Part shown: positions 30,731-42,957 of the stretch, piece by piece
How positions within the stretch are numbered: position 1 is the stretch's first letter
Layout of the letters: the number at the start of each line of letters is the position of its first letter
NCBI RefSeq assembly: GCF_000143415.4
Contig: NW_003314426.1
Location: forward strand, 134,558 to 198,557
Length of the DNA: 64,000 nucleotides
Reading direction: 5' to 3'
DNA from: Selaginella moellendorffii
Taxonomy: Eukaryota > Streptophyta > Lycopodiopsida > Selaginellales > Selaginellaceae
The notes under the pieces: model-generated
Database searches by the model: none
Seen by the model: only the letters and a program-made list of their open reading frames with translations
Told to the model about the DNA's origin: nothing
Program-made: the position numbers and the translations under genes

Positions 30731-32907
30731 GTCATAAGCTAGAATACAATAGAGAAGTGCTAACTCTCCCCTTTAATTACTCTTACATGGTGGCAACTGC
30801 CACTTCTTCATGAGTCATGATTGTCAACTACGAAGCTTTGCGCTTTTTTTAGCGAGCTGGTCATTGATGCATTGTGTTTCTGCACATACTGTCCTCTAGG
30901 ACATATCTCTAGAGTTAGGATTTTGCTCTTTGCAATGGAGTGTCAAGTTTGAGTCCTTGTGGTAACTTTCTTGAGTTTTTTCTTTGTTGGTGTGGTAGTG
31001 TTGGAAAAGCTTGCTTTATGTTGGTCTTTGGCATGTTTGTTAATGAGTCTTAAGACATTTGTTAGTATCTAAATCTTGTTTTGGGTCAAAGTTCTTCAAA
31101 TTATTATTTTTCTTCATGTTGTTTTCTTGAGCTTGATTTTTCAGAGTTTTTCTTGTGTTGGATTTTTGAATTTGAGCTTTGTGTTTTTTTATTGTGTTGA
31201 GTTCTTGAGCTTGAACTTTGTAAATCTTAAATGTGTTGAAATTTTGAGTTTGAGTTTTCATAGTCTTGATCTTTTGATCTTCATGCCTGTAGTTCTTCTT
31301 GATATTTCATTCTTGATCTTTAAAATTGAAACCTTCATTTCTTTTAAGATTGTTGTTGATGATGTTTGAGTCGTATGATTGGTATTTCTTAAGCTTGTTA
31401 AGGTTGACGGTTTGGAGATGTTTGCCATCGAATGTTGCGATTGTTCCCATTCCTGGAGCTTTGAATTTTTTAATGAGGAATGGTCCTTCTCATCTTGACT
31501 TCACTTTCGAGCTGATTTTCTCAATGTTTTTTAGAAACTAAAGTACTTGATCATTGATCTTGAATTCTTTATTTTTCTTTAATTTTCTCTTTTAGTCATG
31601 GTTGAATTTTCTTCAAGCTTAAATGGCTTCGAGTGTCTAAATTGCTTATAGTCTTTCTTTATCAAGTTTTTCTAGTATGACTAGTTTTTTTTTAATTGAT
31701 TCTTCTTGGTTGATCTCGTAGTATATTGCCATTCACAATGAAGGACGATGTACTTGAGTGGTGTTAAGGATTCTAAGTCATAAGCAAGCTTGAATAATGT
31801 CGAATTTGTTGAAACCTTGTATGTTGTTCAATATACCCATAAGGTATTGTAAATATGATTGTCCCAATCTTTCTAATTTGTTTTTATGATTTTCTTGAGG
31901 ATGTTCTTAAGTGTCTTGTTTATCAACTCTGCTTAACCGTTGCCTTGAGGGTAGTATGGTGTTAAAACCTTATGTTTGTTTCTCTTGAAGCTTGTTATAA
32001 GTAGTCCAAAGAAGTCGAGTCCTTATCGTTAAAATGGTTCCAGTGGTGTTGTTAGATGAAGCTCTTAAATTTGTTTCTTTGATGTGTACTTGGTTTGTTG
32101 ACAAATGTTGCATTCTTGACAAAATTTTACTAAGTTATGCCAAAGTGTTAGCCACCAGAGTCCTATTTGCAAAATCTTGTGAGCTGTGATTTCTTCTGTG
32201 AAGTGGCCTCTTGCTTGTCCATAATGGGCTTCTCCAAGTAGATCTTGAGTTCTTCAAGTTGTACACATCTTCGTAGCACATTGTCTCGTCCTTTTTTGTA
32301 CAATCCTCCTCCCACGACTGAATACCTCAAGGCAAATTGTTTACGGTGATTAGAGATGGAGTATCGATTTGGAATTATTGTTGTTATTAGGTAGTAGTAG
32401 ATGTCATTCGTCCATGTTGATGATGTGTGGATGCAAAGTATGTTGGAGTCAGGAAAGTCGTCCATATTATATTTTAGTTGTTCACTAGTTGTAATGTAGT
32501 TAAGGTGGTTGGTTTATACATGTTGTTTGCCAGATTTGTGAATAATCTTGAAGTTGTATGCTTGAAGTAATAAGAACCATCAGGCAATTCTACCGGTGAA
32601 GATGGTCTTGTTGAGGAGATGTAAAAGTGTTTTGTAGTTAACAATGATCTTGACTTTGGTGCCGAGTAGGTAGTGTCAAAACTTTTATAGTGCATAGACC
32701 ATTGCTAAAACTTCTTTTTTAGTGGTGGTGTAGTTCATCTCAGCTGAGTTGAGTCTTCAGCTCACATAATAAATTGGTCGGTCTTTGAGGTCTTATTGTT
32801 GTTGAGAAAGTATTGCTCTGATGGCATAATCAAAGGTGTCAATGTGTATTGAAGTCTTTGTCCCAGTTTGGTTGGGCAAGTATTGGAGCCCTTGTTAAGG
32901 AATTTGT
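30731..32907 (-). mobile_element. Decayed gypsy pol fragment (minus strand)
   Basis: Minus-strand broken frames run in the correct order from 32900 downward. First comes RNase H (residues like FDYAIRAILSQQ, RPIYYVS and MNYTTTKKEVLAMVYAL), then the integrase zinc region (GGGLYKKGRDNVLRRCVQLE near 32290), the core end (TPYYPQGNG near 31940) and a C-terminal tail near 31450. Many stops show long decay. RT and gag are absent; the 5' side is cut at 32907, where the next element starts. Confidence 0.75.
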
Positions 32908-33245
32908 TAGGAACCCCCCAATTCTTGCTACATTCCTGACTCTCGCCAAATTCCTAACCCACAGACCACATTCCTGACTCTCAAGACACGACCACATTCC
33001 TGACTCTTAAGACACTTCCCTATTCCTGACTCTTTGATTTCCTGTATGATTCCTGATTCTCGAACCACATTGCTGATGATGATGTGGCACCTCCTCGACC
33101 TCAGTTATATTTAGACTGTCCTCGATCCAAGAGTGCTGAAGCTTCATCAACCTATAGTATATATAGGTTAGCTTTATTCCATTTCTTCACAATATGAATC
33201 AACATTAGTCTAAGGCCTTTTCTTCATCTCCACTAGCTTTTCTCT
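32908..33245 (+). repeat. Probable 5' LTR or leader of the following gypsy relic
   Basis: It starts TGTTAGGAACCCCCC. It has five imperfect copies of an ATTCCTGACTCT unit at 32935-33060 and a TATA-like stretch TATAGTATATATAGG at about 33152. A matching 3' LTR was not found, so the LTR call is an inference from position, start and promoter-like sequence. Confidence 0.45.
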
Positions 33246-36200
33246 TTGTCTTTTGCATTTTCCAGTCCTGATCTTATTGGGGGTCTTGATAGTTTCCCGG
33301 CGATGTTCTCAAGCAAGCGTTTGGAGCTTCGCAGATTCCTGAACCAGATGGAGCTGATCTTTGCACTTCAATATCGGTGGTACCCCACTCTCGAGTCTCA
33401 AATCAGCACGATCGGGACATTGGTCAAAGGTGCAGCTTTGTCATAGTTTTCTCCTCTCCTGGAGAAGAGCATGAAAGGGGTCATGGTTCTGGAGCTGATG
33501 GATCTTCAGTTGTTCAAAGAGGATCTTGAAGCATGTTTTGGTGAGATAGATTGGGTTTGGGCTGCCACCACAAAGATGAGACGTCTCTCTCAGGGGTCTT
33601 ATCTTGCCTCAATCTATGCTACAGAGTTCCAACTCCTTGCCTTGGATACTCAATGGGATGAGCGGGCCTTGATTGATCAATTTCGTTTTGGCCTCAACAA
33701 CAGTGTCAAGGATTTGTTGCTCACCATGGAGGATCCAACAGACCTATCGGACGCCATCAACAAAGCTATTTGATGCGATAATCGTCTCTTTGAACATTGT
33801 TAGGAAAGTCACCACACCACCGTTTTCCCGTCCCAGACTCAAGAATCCCAGCTTGAGTCTTTGGGGCATACTCCTGAACCTACTACTCCGGTCCTAATGG
33901 ATATTTCTGGTACTCCCCGACTCATCAGAGGGAAGCTAAGTCCTGCTGAGAAGCAAAGTCGAGTATCTTAGAATCTTTGCCTCTACTGTGCCGATCCTAA
34001 TCACTAAGCAGCTGTGTGTCCTAAGAAGCCTCCCTGATTGCTCGAGTTCACTCTGCCTTAAGGTCCACCTCTATTGCAGTCAGAGTAGGAGCTGTCTATT
34101 TGAACTCCCCGAATAAAAACAACTTTTCTTCTTTATCAAACTCCTCACCACCTTTCATCAAAGCCACCACCAATTCCCGCAACTTTCGCATCCTATGTCT
34201 CCTTTCTTTCACTGAACAATCAAGACTCAAGGCTCTGGCGCTACTGGACTTGAGTGTAACTTCTTGTTTCATGGACATGGACTTTGCTGCGCGACATTAT
34301 GTTCCTCTTTCTCCTACCATACGGGATATGAGGGTTGAAGGCATTGGCAGGCAATTTGTGTCTCCATCTTTTGGACTTAGGGAAACATTGCCTGTTCGAG
34401 TACATATTGGGTCCACCGTCACTGATATCGCCTTCAACATCATCAACAACAAGTCTTCCTCTGTGGTGCTCGGCCTTCCTTGGTTCCAACTGCACCAACC
34501 TCAGATCTATTGGAAGGAATTACAGCTCGTTTCTCCCACATCAGCATCTCCCATGTCTTCCCCTATTGTTCATCAAGTCCAAATCAAGAAAAGTTCCCTA
34601 AACTCAAATTGGGGTTTTGTTCCTAACTCTACAAAGTTTTCACCCTCTTATTTTCCCTCTCTTCCATCTTACATTGAACAGTATCCTTGTCCCATCATTC
34701 CATTCAGTCATACACCTCCTCCTATCTCCACAATCACTATGAAAGAACTCCTTCATAAAAAACCTATTTTCCTTTTTGCTTTGCATGTTTCTCTTGTCAG
34801 TCTTTCTGAGAAGTATCATGATTTTGGGAATGTGTTTGACAAGAAAAAAGCTAGTGTACTATCTATTCATCGGCCTTATGACTGTCCTATTAATTTACAG
34901 GAAGGAGCATCACCTTCGTGGGGGCCTATCTACAGATTATCCCTGTCCGAGTTTAAGGCCTTTGTAAGCAACCAAAGGGAATGATTCGAGACATAGTCCA
35001 TGGGGTTCAAATATAGAGGAAAAGGGCCCATAAACAACAGTGCACCCCTTCTCGAATCAGTTAAGAGTTTTGGGATATTTGGGGTTAAGCGTCCTTGGGT
35101 TTAAATAGTACTGGGTTGGGTGATCTCCCGAGAAGTCGAAACTTAGGAGTTTACAGCCCTCAAAGAGTACATGGACGAGAACCTTGCATTGGGGTACATT
35201 CAGCATTCACAATCCCTGGCTGGAGCACCTATTTTCTTTGTCAAGAAGAAGCATGGGAGTTTGCGGTTAGTCATCGACTACTGAGGTTTGAACAAGGTGA
35301 CTGTTCGGAACCATTATCTTTGGATGGCCTCGGTGGTGTGCACTTCTTCACCAAGATTCACCTTTGTGGAGCATACAACCTGATCCAGATCCGGCCTAGC
35401 GATGAATGGAAGATTGCATTCTGAACCCGCTATGGCCACTTCGAGTACACGGTCATGCCCTTTGGCTTGACAAATGCTCCAGCAGTTTTCCAACATATGG
35501 CGAACGACATCTTTCGGGAGTTTCTTGATGTGATGGTGATCGTCTACCTCGACGACATCCTCATCTACTCAAAAACTTAGGAGGAGCACGACGAGCATGT
35601 GCGCAAGGTGCTAGTGAAGCTGTGGGAACATGGCCTATACGCAAAGCTTGAGAAATGTTCCTTCAATCAGGAGTTTGTGGAGTTCCTTGGGTACATTGTC
35701 ACTCCTGAGGGTATCACGATGGATCCTGCCAAAGTCAAGACTATTCTCGAATGGGAGCCTCCACAATCAATGTTAGATGTTTAGGTTTTTCTTGGCTTCA
35801 CCAATTTTTACCGCAAATTCATTGATCACTACTCCGACATTGTCCTTCCTCTCACGCATCTCACTCGCAAGGATGTTCCCTTCTCTTGGTTTGCTCCTGC
35901 CCAGCAGGCCTTCGACACACTCAAGGTGGCCTTCAGTTCTACTCCTGTCTTGATCCACGTTGATCCCTCACAACCTTTCTTCATCAAGGCAGATGCCTCC
36001 GACTTTGCCATCGGTGCTATGCTGTCTCAACTCGGAGCAGATCAGCTCCTTGCCATTGTGGATTCCTTTAGAAAGTGGCATCATTTCTTGGAGGGGGCGA
36101 GCCATCAAACAATGGTGTAGACAGATCACAAAAATCTGGAGTACTTTGCCACTTCCCGAGTTTTGAGCCATCGTCAGGCAAGGTGGGCACAATTCCTGAG

Positions 36201-37640
36201 TCAGTTTGACTTTGTTATCAAGTACAAACCTAGAAAGCTTCAGGGCCTTCCTGATGCTCTTTCAAGGCACTCCTATCTCAGTCTCAGGCCTGGTAATCCT
36301 GCTTTCGATCAACAGGATCAAGTTATCCTTGGTCCTGATCTTCTTCAAGTTATGGCAATTTCCCTGGCCCCTCAGGACTCCTCCTTGATGGACATGATCA
36401 GAAATGATCTTCAATCTGACGACCTCGCCAGTGACATTTTCCCCCATCTTTAGGCTGGACATCCAATGACTCCCGATTGCCGGCGATTTGACAAATTCGA
36501 GGTTTTAGATGGTTTGTTGTACCGTGGGGAGCAGATTTACATTGCTGAAGGTGATGCTTGAAGGTTGGTCCTGATGGCATGCCACGATAGCCCAACTACT
36601 GGTCACTTTGGCATTGCGAACTGGTTGCACGGGACTTTTGGTGGCCTCACATGGACAATTACATCAAAGCTTTTGTTACTTCTTGTGACACTTGTGCCCG
36701 GAATAAGGTACCTTGCCACTTTCCTTTAGGTTTGCTTCATTCCTTCCTAGTCCCTTCAGGTCCTTGGGAATCCATCTCAATGGATTTCTTGAGTGATCTT
36801 CCAAGTTCTGGAGGCTTCAACAACATTTTAGTCGTGGTGGATTGCTTCACAAAGATGGCACACTTCCTGCCGTGTACCAAGGAGCTTTTAGGCGAGGACA
36901 TGGCAAAACTGATATTCAAGGAAATTTTCCGACTTCATGGGATTCTTGCAGATGTAGTTTCGGATCCAGGACCTCAATTCATCTCTCATTTTTGGCAACA
37001 GTTCCTGCAGCTTCTTGGAGTGAAGGCCAACCTCTCTTCAGCGTATCATCCTCAAACTGATGGACAGTCCGAGCGAACGATTTAGACATTGGAACAATTC
37101 CTGAGGTGTTTCATCAACTATCATCATAATGACTGGTTCAATATCCTTCCCTTTGCTGAGTTCTCCTATAACAACTCCATTCACTCCTCCCTTCAAGTTT
37201 CCCCCTTCTTTACAAACTCTGGCTGAAATCCCTAATTTAATCTCTCACTTCCTTCTCTATCCGAATCCTCTTGTTCAAATCCCCGCTTTGAGGCATTTAT
37301 CTCTAACCTCTAGAAAATCCATAACTCCATCTCCTTCCACCTTCATCGTGCTCAAGAATCTCACAAAACATTCACCAATGTCCATCGTCAGGATTGTCCC
37401 TTTTACAATATCGGGGATATCCTTAGGTGAAATATCTCCACCACCAGGCTATGTCCCAAACTCGATTTCAAATGCCTTGGTCCTTTCCTTATCACTACCA
37501 TCATTAATCTTGTCATTTATCACCTTGCACTTCCCTCCTCATATCAAATTCACCCCGTTTTTCACTCCTCTCTCCTTGAGCCTTATATTCCCAGTCCTAT
37601 TCCAAATCGAGTCATTCCTCCACCTCCCCAGTGCAGCTTG
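33246..37640 (+). mobile_element. Degraded gypsy element with Tf1/sushi-type gag and pol
   Basis: Gag residues such as LRRFLNQMELIF, ATEFQLLALDTQWDERALID and FGLNNSVKDLLLTMEDP (33320-33775) are of the kind seen in Tf1/sushi-type gypsy elements. A protease region follows at 34230-34500 (FMDMDFAARH, VVLGLPWF), with the expected DSG changed. RT fragments ([26 protein letters not shown] at about 35545), RNase H (ADASDFAIGAML), a zinc-site region and the integrase core (SMDFLSDLPSSGGF, AYHPQTDGQSERTI at about 37060) follow in order. Numerous stops and frameshifts make it inactive. The 195-bp gap in RT is an inserted LTR-like repeat at 34963-35155. Confidence 0.85.
34963..35155 (-). mobile_element. 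Solo-LTR-like insertion in RT, with 5-bp duplication
   Basis: TGTAAGC to GTTTACA interrupts the RT reading [13 protein letters not shown]. It is flanked by GCCTT and GCCCT, a 5-bp duplication with one change. Its reverse complement is the best-preserved copy of the ~190-bp repeat found at both ends of the window. TG...CA ends and the 5-bp duplication fit a solo LTR of a small LTR element. Confidence 0.75.
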
Positions 37641-37741
37641 AAGATGGGTCTGAGTACAAGGTTTAGGACATCCTCACCGAGCCTCATTAGTTGTTATTCT
37701 TAGCATTCAAGTATATTAAGAAATATATTAGAATATACATT
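37641..37741. other. Short AT-rich spacer
   Basis: No feature was seen. It ends in CATT at 37738-37741, the target duplication of the next element. Confidence 0.5.
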
Positions 37742-37947
37742 TGTGAGTGCTTGGAATATGAAAAGGGAATACAGAAATGTGCATATCAATTAGCCCAAAA
37801 ACCCTAGCTTATATACAGGAGCAAGTGGTCTAGATTAAAACCAATCCGACGGCTACCAAAATCCCACTACGCTAATATTAGTATATAGCATCGTAACCGT
37901 ACACTTGGCCTCACATCATCCCATCCTCTCAGGATAATGGAAGACCA

Positions 37948-39213
37948 TCAGGGTTCTCTTGAAGATGGGCCGGGATCTGGAGGAACGTCAGGAGGAGGCA
38001 TCGGTGGATCTGTAGGTGGTATTAACTCCTCCTGATCCCTTTGTACGAAGCGTTTCAGCCGCTGCACATGCACAATCTCTGGAGGATCGGCCTGCTGAAC
38101 GTCATGCCGAACCTCATAAACTTGTGGTCCAACTTGCCGCAACACCCGATACGGTCCTTTCCATTGTGCAAGAAGCCTTTTAGATAAACCATGTACCGTA
38201 AGATGGGGAAAACGGACTAACACCAAATCATCCACTTTGTACTCCACAGGTGGACGATGATGGGAGTTGTAGCGCCGTTGTTGTCCCACTTGTACGAGGC
38301 CTAAGTGTTTGGCAGACTCTGCTCGAACAAGTGGAAGAATGCTCGTCAAATACTGATCCCATGATCTAGCATCGGCAGCTCGTGGCAATCGCAAAGGTAA
38401 ACCCAGCTCCGTTGGTAATATTGGATCATGACCATATAGAAGTTTATATGGTGAAGCACCAACATAACTCTGCACCCCTGTAACATATGCATACCGAAGA
38501 GACGGCAAATAACCATCCCAATCCGAATGCTGAAAGTTCACATACTTCACAATCATCCCTTTGAATGTCCAAACAAGCCGTTCCACCAGACCGTCTGATT
38601 GTGGATGATAAGCACTCGTAAAAGTGTGGCGTATCCCCAACCGAGATGTCAAAACATGAAATACCTCAGCCATAAATGCGGGACCATTATCTGAAAGAAT
38701 CCGCTCTGGACAAGAATGCTGGAACACCACTCGATTGAGGAGGAAGTATCCAATAGCAGTTGCAGAGGCGCTAGCAAGAGCACCAACTTCCACCCAACGA
38801 GTCAAGTAGTCAGAAGCAATAATAACATACTCATTGCCAGCAGTTGACCATGGAAAAGGTCCCATAAGATCAAATGCCACTAACTCAAACAGACGGGAAA
38901 CCGCAATTGACTCCAACCATCCTTTTGCAGCACGAGGGGGAGTATTACGAGCTTGGCACCAAACGCAGCTACGCACATACAGGATAATATCACGTCGCAT
39001 TTCCGGCCAATAGAAAGACCTGCACAGCTTCTCGATGACACGACGGTGTCCCATATGCCCACCAAGAACAGGAGAATCATGGTAGGCATGGAGAAACCGT
39101 GGAATAAACACCGAAGGCACCACCAGCCGTAAATGATCATCAGGATCCGTCCCCACAAAATAAAGAAGGCCATCTTCAAGGCAATATTGAGAATGTAAAT
39201 GCCGGAAAGGCAA
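37948..39213 (-). CDS. Integrase region of the compact gypsy element
   Basis: About 421 codons are open. The zinc-binding region (HDSPVLGGHMGHRR, then CVWCQAR) is followed by the catalytic core: VAFDLMGPFP, then ILSDNGPAFMAEVF, then AYHPQSDGLVERLV, giving the D,D(35)E series. A GPY/F-like end (LLAQWKGPYRVLRQVG) closes it. No chromodomain is seen; the protein ends in a Pro-rich tail. Confidence 0.9.
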   Translation of the reverse strand: MPFRHLHSQYCLEDGLLYFVGTDPDDHLRLVVPSVFIPRFLHAYHDSPVLGGHMGHRRVIEKLCRSFYWPEMRRDIILYVRSCVWCQARNTPPRAAKGWLESIAVSRLFELVAFDLMGPFPWSTAGNEYVIIASDYLTRWVEVGALASASATAIGYFLLNRVVFQHSCPERILSDNGPAFMAEVFHVLTSRLGIRHTFTSAYHPQSDGLVERLVWTFKGMIVKYVNFQHSDWDGYLPSLRYAYVTGVQSYVGASPYKLLYGHDPILPTELGLPLRLPRAADARSWDQYLTSILPLVRAESAKHLGLVQVGQQRRYNSHHRPPVEYKVDDLVLVRFPHLTVHGLSKRLLAQWKGPYRVLRQVGPQVYEVRHDVQQADPPEIVHVQRLKRFVQRDQEELIPPTDPPMPPPDVPPDPGPSSREP

Positions 39214-39327
39214 GTCATCAGCAAGTGATGCAGGATTTTCAAACCCATCTCGAAGCCTTCGAATCCACGGCTCAATCTTTTGAGCCTCACGAACCTCATC
39301 AAGAGAAGGTAGATCTTGCTCTGCACC

Positions 39328-40875
39328 CTATGGACACTGAACGTCAAGGACAGCAACCGCCGACGGCACAGAATCCTCATCTAGAAAATCCACAGGTGCT
39401 GGAACAACAGGTTCGTCAGAAACATGAGAAGTGAGTGGAGAAGGAAGAGGAGCTCGAGAAAGGGCATCAGCATTAGCCATAGAACTCCCTGGGCGATGAA
39501 CAACATCAAAATCATATATCTGAAGCTTCAAAGCCCATCAAGCCGTACGACCAACTAGGTTCTTCTGCTTCAATAATGAAGTAACAGTAGCATGGTCACC
39601 TTGAAGTAACGTCCGAGAACCATGTAGATATGCATGAAGTTTCTCGAAACCCCAGACTGCTACTAAACACTCCTTCTCCGTCGTGGAGTAGTTCATCTCC
39701 GCTGGTTGTAATGTACAGCTTATGTATGCAATGGGATGGTGCTGACCAGGCACACTTGAGCTCTCTTGCATCAACACACCTCCAAGACCAATGTCAGAAG
39801 CATCCACGTGCAAAATAAAAGGTCAAGTGTAGTCAAGATACGCCAAAACCGGAGGAGTCGTCAATAGCTCTTTGAGATCCACGAACGCCCGCTCACAATC
39901 CGAAGACCAGATGAAAGATGACGTGGATGACTTCAGCAACGCTCGCAATTGTGTAGTGCGATCGGAAAGATGATCCACAAAATGACCGAGAGACTGCACC
40001 TTACCGAAAAAGCATTGCACATCATTCACACACTTCGGAGTAGGGAACTTTAGAACAGCCACAAGTTTTTCAGGATCAACTTACAAACCCTCACCAGAAA
40101 TACAGTACTCAAGATAAGTTGTGTCCTTGGACCCAAACACGCACTTTGACCGCTTCAGCTTTAAACCAACGTCGTGTAGCCGATCCAACACTTTACAAAC
40201 ATCACGAACGTGCTCCTCCCACGTCCCCTCTGAGTGGATCAAGACATCATCAATGAAGTCAGCAGTCACCTCTGGCATATCGCAAAGAACCTCGTCCATC
40301 ATCCGCTGGAAAGTTGCTGGAGCATTGTTCAAACCAAACGGCATCACTAAGAACTCATACAAACCAAATGGTGTACGAAAAGCAATCTTAGGAATATCTT
40401 CTTCAGCCATGGGTACTTGCCAATACCCAGAAGGAAGATCTAGCTTGGTGAACCAACGACTTCGCCCTAGACGATCCAAGAGATCAACAGTATGAGGAAG
40501 AGGATACACATCTGGGATCGTCACTTCGTTTAACGGATGATAGTCGATGCAGAAACGAATACTCCCATCAGGCTTCGTCACAAGATGAGGTTCATATGCC
40601 CAAGGACTCCGCGACTTCCGAATAACACCCTTCTCTAGCATTTCCTTGACGTTTGCTCGTAAAATCTTGATCTCCTTAGGTGACTGACGACAAACGGGAA
40701 CCTTGATTGGACGAGCATCCCCGGTTGGAATCGGATGACATGTGGCAATCTTGGCCCCAGATGATAGGTAAAATTCAAATAGATCAGAATACTCCTTCAT
40801 GAGCCGATCAACTGCTGCAACACAAAGATCGTCGGAGGGATCGGAAAAGGGAAAAGCAGAACAAGATGGAAACAT
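39328..40875 (-). pseudogene. RT and RNase H region of the compact gypsy element (in-frame stops)
   Basis: Open segments at 40081-40875, 39823-40062, 39538-39813 and 39328-39531 follow one another on the minus strand with stops between them. RT shows [30 protein letters not shown] and DFIDDVLIHS, where the usual Y-x-D-D box reads F-I-D-D. RNase H shows VDASDIGLGGVL and MNYSTTEKECLVAVWG. The stop after the RT segment (at 40081) is TAA. These lesions make pol non-functional as one protein. Confidence 0.85.
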
Positions 40876-41267
40876 AAAAGGAAAGAGTGGGGGAACAAAA
40901 GTAATGGAAGCAGAGGTAGAAGTAGAGGGACGAAGAGGTATGGAAGTGAGAGGAATGGATGAAACATAAGGAAGTATAAGACAAGGGGAGAAGCCTCAAA
41001 ATCACACTTGGCATGATTGCGCTGCAACCAATCCATACCAAGAATGAGGTTAAAAGCTTGACTTGGCACCACCCGCAACGACTGCAACTCAAGCTCAAGA
41101 TCGCTCACACGCACAATCAGGTCCACCTCATCCCGTGCACATGCATATGTACTTCCGTTGCCATAAAGAATGAAAACTGGTTCCGCTGCACGACGCAAGT
41201 GTAGATGACAACGTGTGGCAATAGGTCGAGCAATAAAAGATAAACTCGAACCTGTATTAACCAACAC
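40797..41267 (-). CDS. Protease region of the compact gypsy element
   Basis: The minus-strand frame opens with LVNTGSSLSFIARPIA. The retropepsin D-[ST]-G triad reads N-T-G here, so the catalytic Asp is replaced. FNLILGMDWLQRNHAKCDF follows, typical of gypsy proteases. The end of the frame is hydrophobic and probably out of the original frame. Confidence 0.7.
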   Translation of the reverse strand: MLVNTGSSLSFIARPIATRCHLHLRRAAEPVFILYGNGSTYACARDEVDLIVRVSDLELELQSLRVVPSQAFNLILGMDWLQRNHAKCDFEASPLVLYFLMFHPFLSLPYLFVPLLLPLLPLLLFPHSFLLCFHLVLLFPFPIPPTIFVLQQLIGS

Positions 41268-41577
41268 GGAGAGAATAATAGGAGACCTCTTGTTATAAAA
41301 ACGAACTTGGAAATTAACACTGGATGAACTGGTGCCGAGTGAACCCCTTGATGGTACTCTGGAAAGAAAGATGGAGGGGTCACTGATTTATTCACGCAAG
41401 GTCCCTCCATTACTCACGCGACTCCTCGTTTCCCGGATGCATCTCGGTGTCCAGACCTTCCACTGCAGCAGCACCCATGGGATGTTGCTGACGCCAAGGT
41501 CTCCACCTAGGAAATGGAGGTCGCCAATCCGGAAAACGACGGCAACGCCGATAAGTATGACCAACTTCATCACACGC

Positions 41578-42267
41578 CTAGCAGCGAACATCACGGCCAC
41601 GACCATGTCCTCGTGCTTGTCCTTGGACTCGAGCAGCAGCAGCATCAACCTCCATTGGAACAGGACCATCACTCATAGGAAGTGGAGCGGAAGGACGTGC
41701 AGCGAGAAGTGGAAGAGGCGACGTCTCATAACGTTGTGCCAAGTGAAGAGCATTGTCAAGGGTGGCAGGAGCAAGTGCATGCATAAGGCCGACAAGATTT
41801 TGACGAAGTGCTGGCCACAACATTCCTAGCTTGATCCGCTCTAACATATTTGGCTCCGCATTAAGCAAAAGACTTCGGAAACGAATGCCAAATTGCATCA
41901 CCGACTCAGATGGCCCTTGGCGAAGACAATGCAATTGTTCAAAAGCATCATCACAATCATCAGCATGTCCGAAGGCGCGTTTGAAGACGTCTGGGAGAAC
42001 ACTCCAATCCCCACGAGTGGCTGCACTCAAACCATTGTACCACTGCAACACCGTCCCTTGGAGACACATGGGAAACTCATGCAACCGTCGAGCATCATCC
42101 CAAGAATGATATGTGGCAATCACCGTGAAATGATCGAACCAATGGTACACATCATCCCCAGGATTCCCGCGAAAGAACTCCGGCCGAACGCGAGGATTGG
42201 CACCAAGAGCAGGAGGAGTTGTACCACGTGCCGTAAATGCCGCCATCAACTGAGTTTGGTTGTTCAA
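41578..42267 (-). CDS. gag of the compact gypsy element
   Basis: About 229 codons are open. Residues like FFRGNPGDDVYHWFDHF, LQGTVLQWYNGLS and LHCLRQGPSESVMQFGIRFR match the Retrotrans_gag fold. An Arg/Gly-rich end leads towards a zinc-knuckle region, where a stop cuts the frame at 41578. Confidence 0.85.
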   Translation of the reverse strand: MNNQTQLMAAFTARGTTPPALGANPRVRPEFFRGNPGDDVYHWFDHFTVIATYHSWDDARRLHEFPMCLQGTVLQWYNGLSAATRGDWSVLPDVFKRAFGHADDCDDAFEQLHCLRQGPSESVMQFGIRFRSLLLNAEPNMLERIKLGMLWPALRQNLVGLMHALAPATLDNALHLAQRYETSPLPLLAARPSAPLPMSDGPVPMEVDAAAARVQGQARGHGRGRDVRC

Positions 42268-42574
42268 CTACAAGCGCATAGCATCAAGCAATTGTACCAA
42301 TTGCTGCTCTAGAGTCAAAGGAGGAGATTGCTGATTTGCCATGAAGATGAACGAAAAAGAAAGAGCAAAAGAAGAGAAATGACAAAAAGCTAGAAGGAAA
42401 TGGTAGATCTAGACAACGCAAAAAGCTAGATCTAAACCAAAACCCTGAATAGAAAGAACAAAAGAAGGAAATGGAAAAAGCTAGATCTAGACGATGCAAA
42501 AGCTAGATCTAAACCAAAATCCCAAATCCAAGCACTCCTTAGGGACAATCAAAGATGCCCCTTACCTCCACCAA
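42268..42574 (-). other. Leader of the compact gypsy element
   Basis: This lies between the 5' LTR (right) and gag. It contains repeated AAAAAGCTAGATCTA segments and no clear gene. The first bases inside the LTR (minus strand TTGGTGGAGGTAAGG) would be the primer binding site; I cannot name the tRNA. Confidence 0.5.
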
Positions 42575-42849
42575 TGTGAGTGCTTAGAATATGGAAAGGG
42601 AATACAGAAATGTGCATATCAATTAGCCCAAAAACCCTAGCTTATATACAGAAGCGAGTGGTCCAAATTAAAACCAATCCGACAGCTACCAAAATCCCAC
42701 TACGCTAATATTAGTATACGGCATCGTAACTGTACACTTGGCCCTCACACATTGTGATATATTTTAGATAGCACAAAAGAAATTTAAAAAGAGTAGTATA
42801 TTTTAAATAGCACAACAAATTATTTAAAAAGAGGAGTAGTACTCAATGG

Positions 42850-42918
42850 AATTTAACAATTGGTTCCTCAAGGTATGGAAGAAACTAGAAACCTAGACAG
42901 ATAAAATTGATGGATCAA

Positions 42919-42957
<39 letters not shown>

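Larger units (their letters stand above)
37742..42749 (-). mobile_element. Compact gypsy element, minus orientation, with short LTRs
   Basis: LTRs at 37742-37915 and 42575-42749 (about 175 bp) begin TGTGAGTGCTT and end CTCACA, forming TGTGAG/CTCACA ends. CATT flanks both sides (37738-37741 and 42750-42753), and ACATT is possible if the last A is shared. Total length is 5.0 kb. On the minus strand, gag, protease, RT, RNase H and integrase follow in order with only a few in-frame stops. The polypurine-like GAGAGGATGGGATGA lies against the left (3') LTR. Confidence 0.9.

Noticed and set aside
41332-42312. Plus-strand frames across the compact gypsy gag
   Set aside because: Antisense images of a well-supported minus-strand gag.
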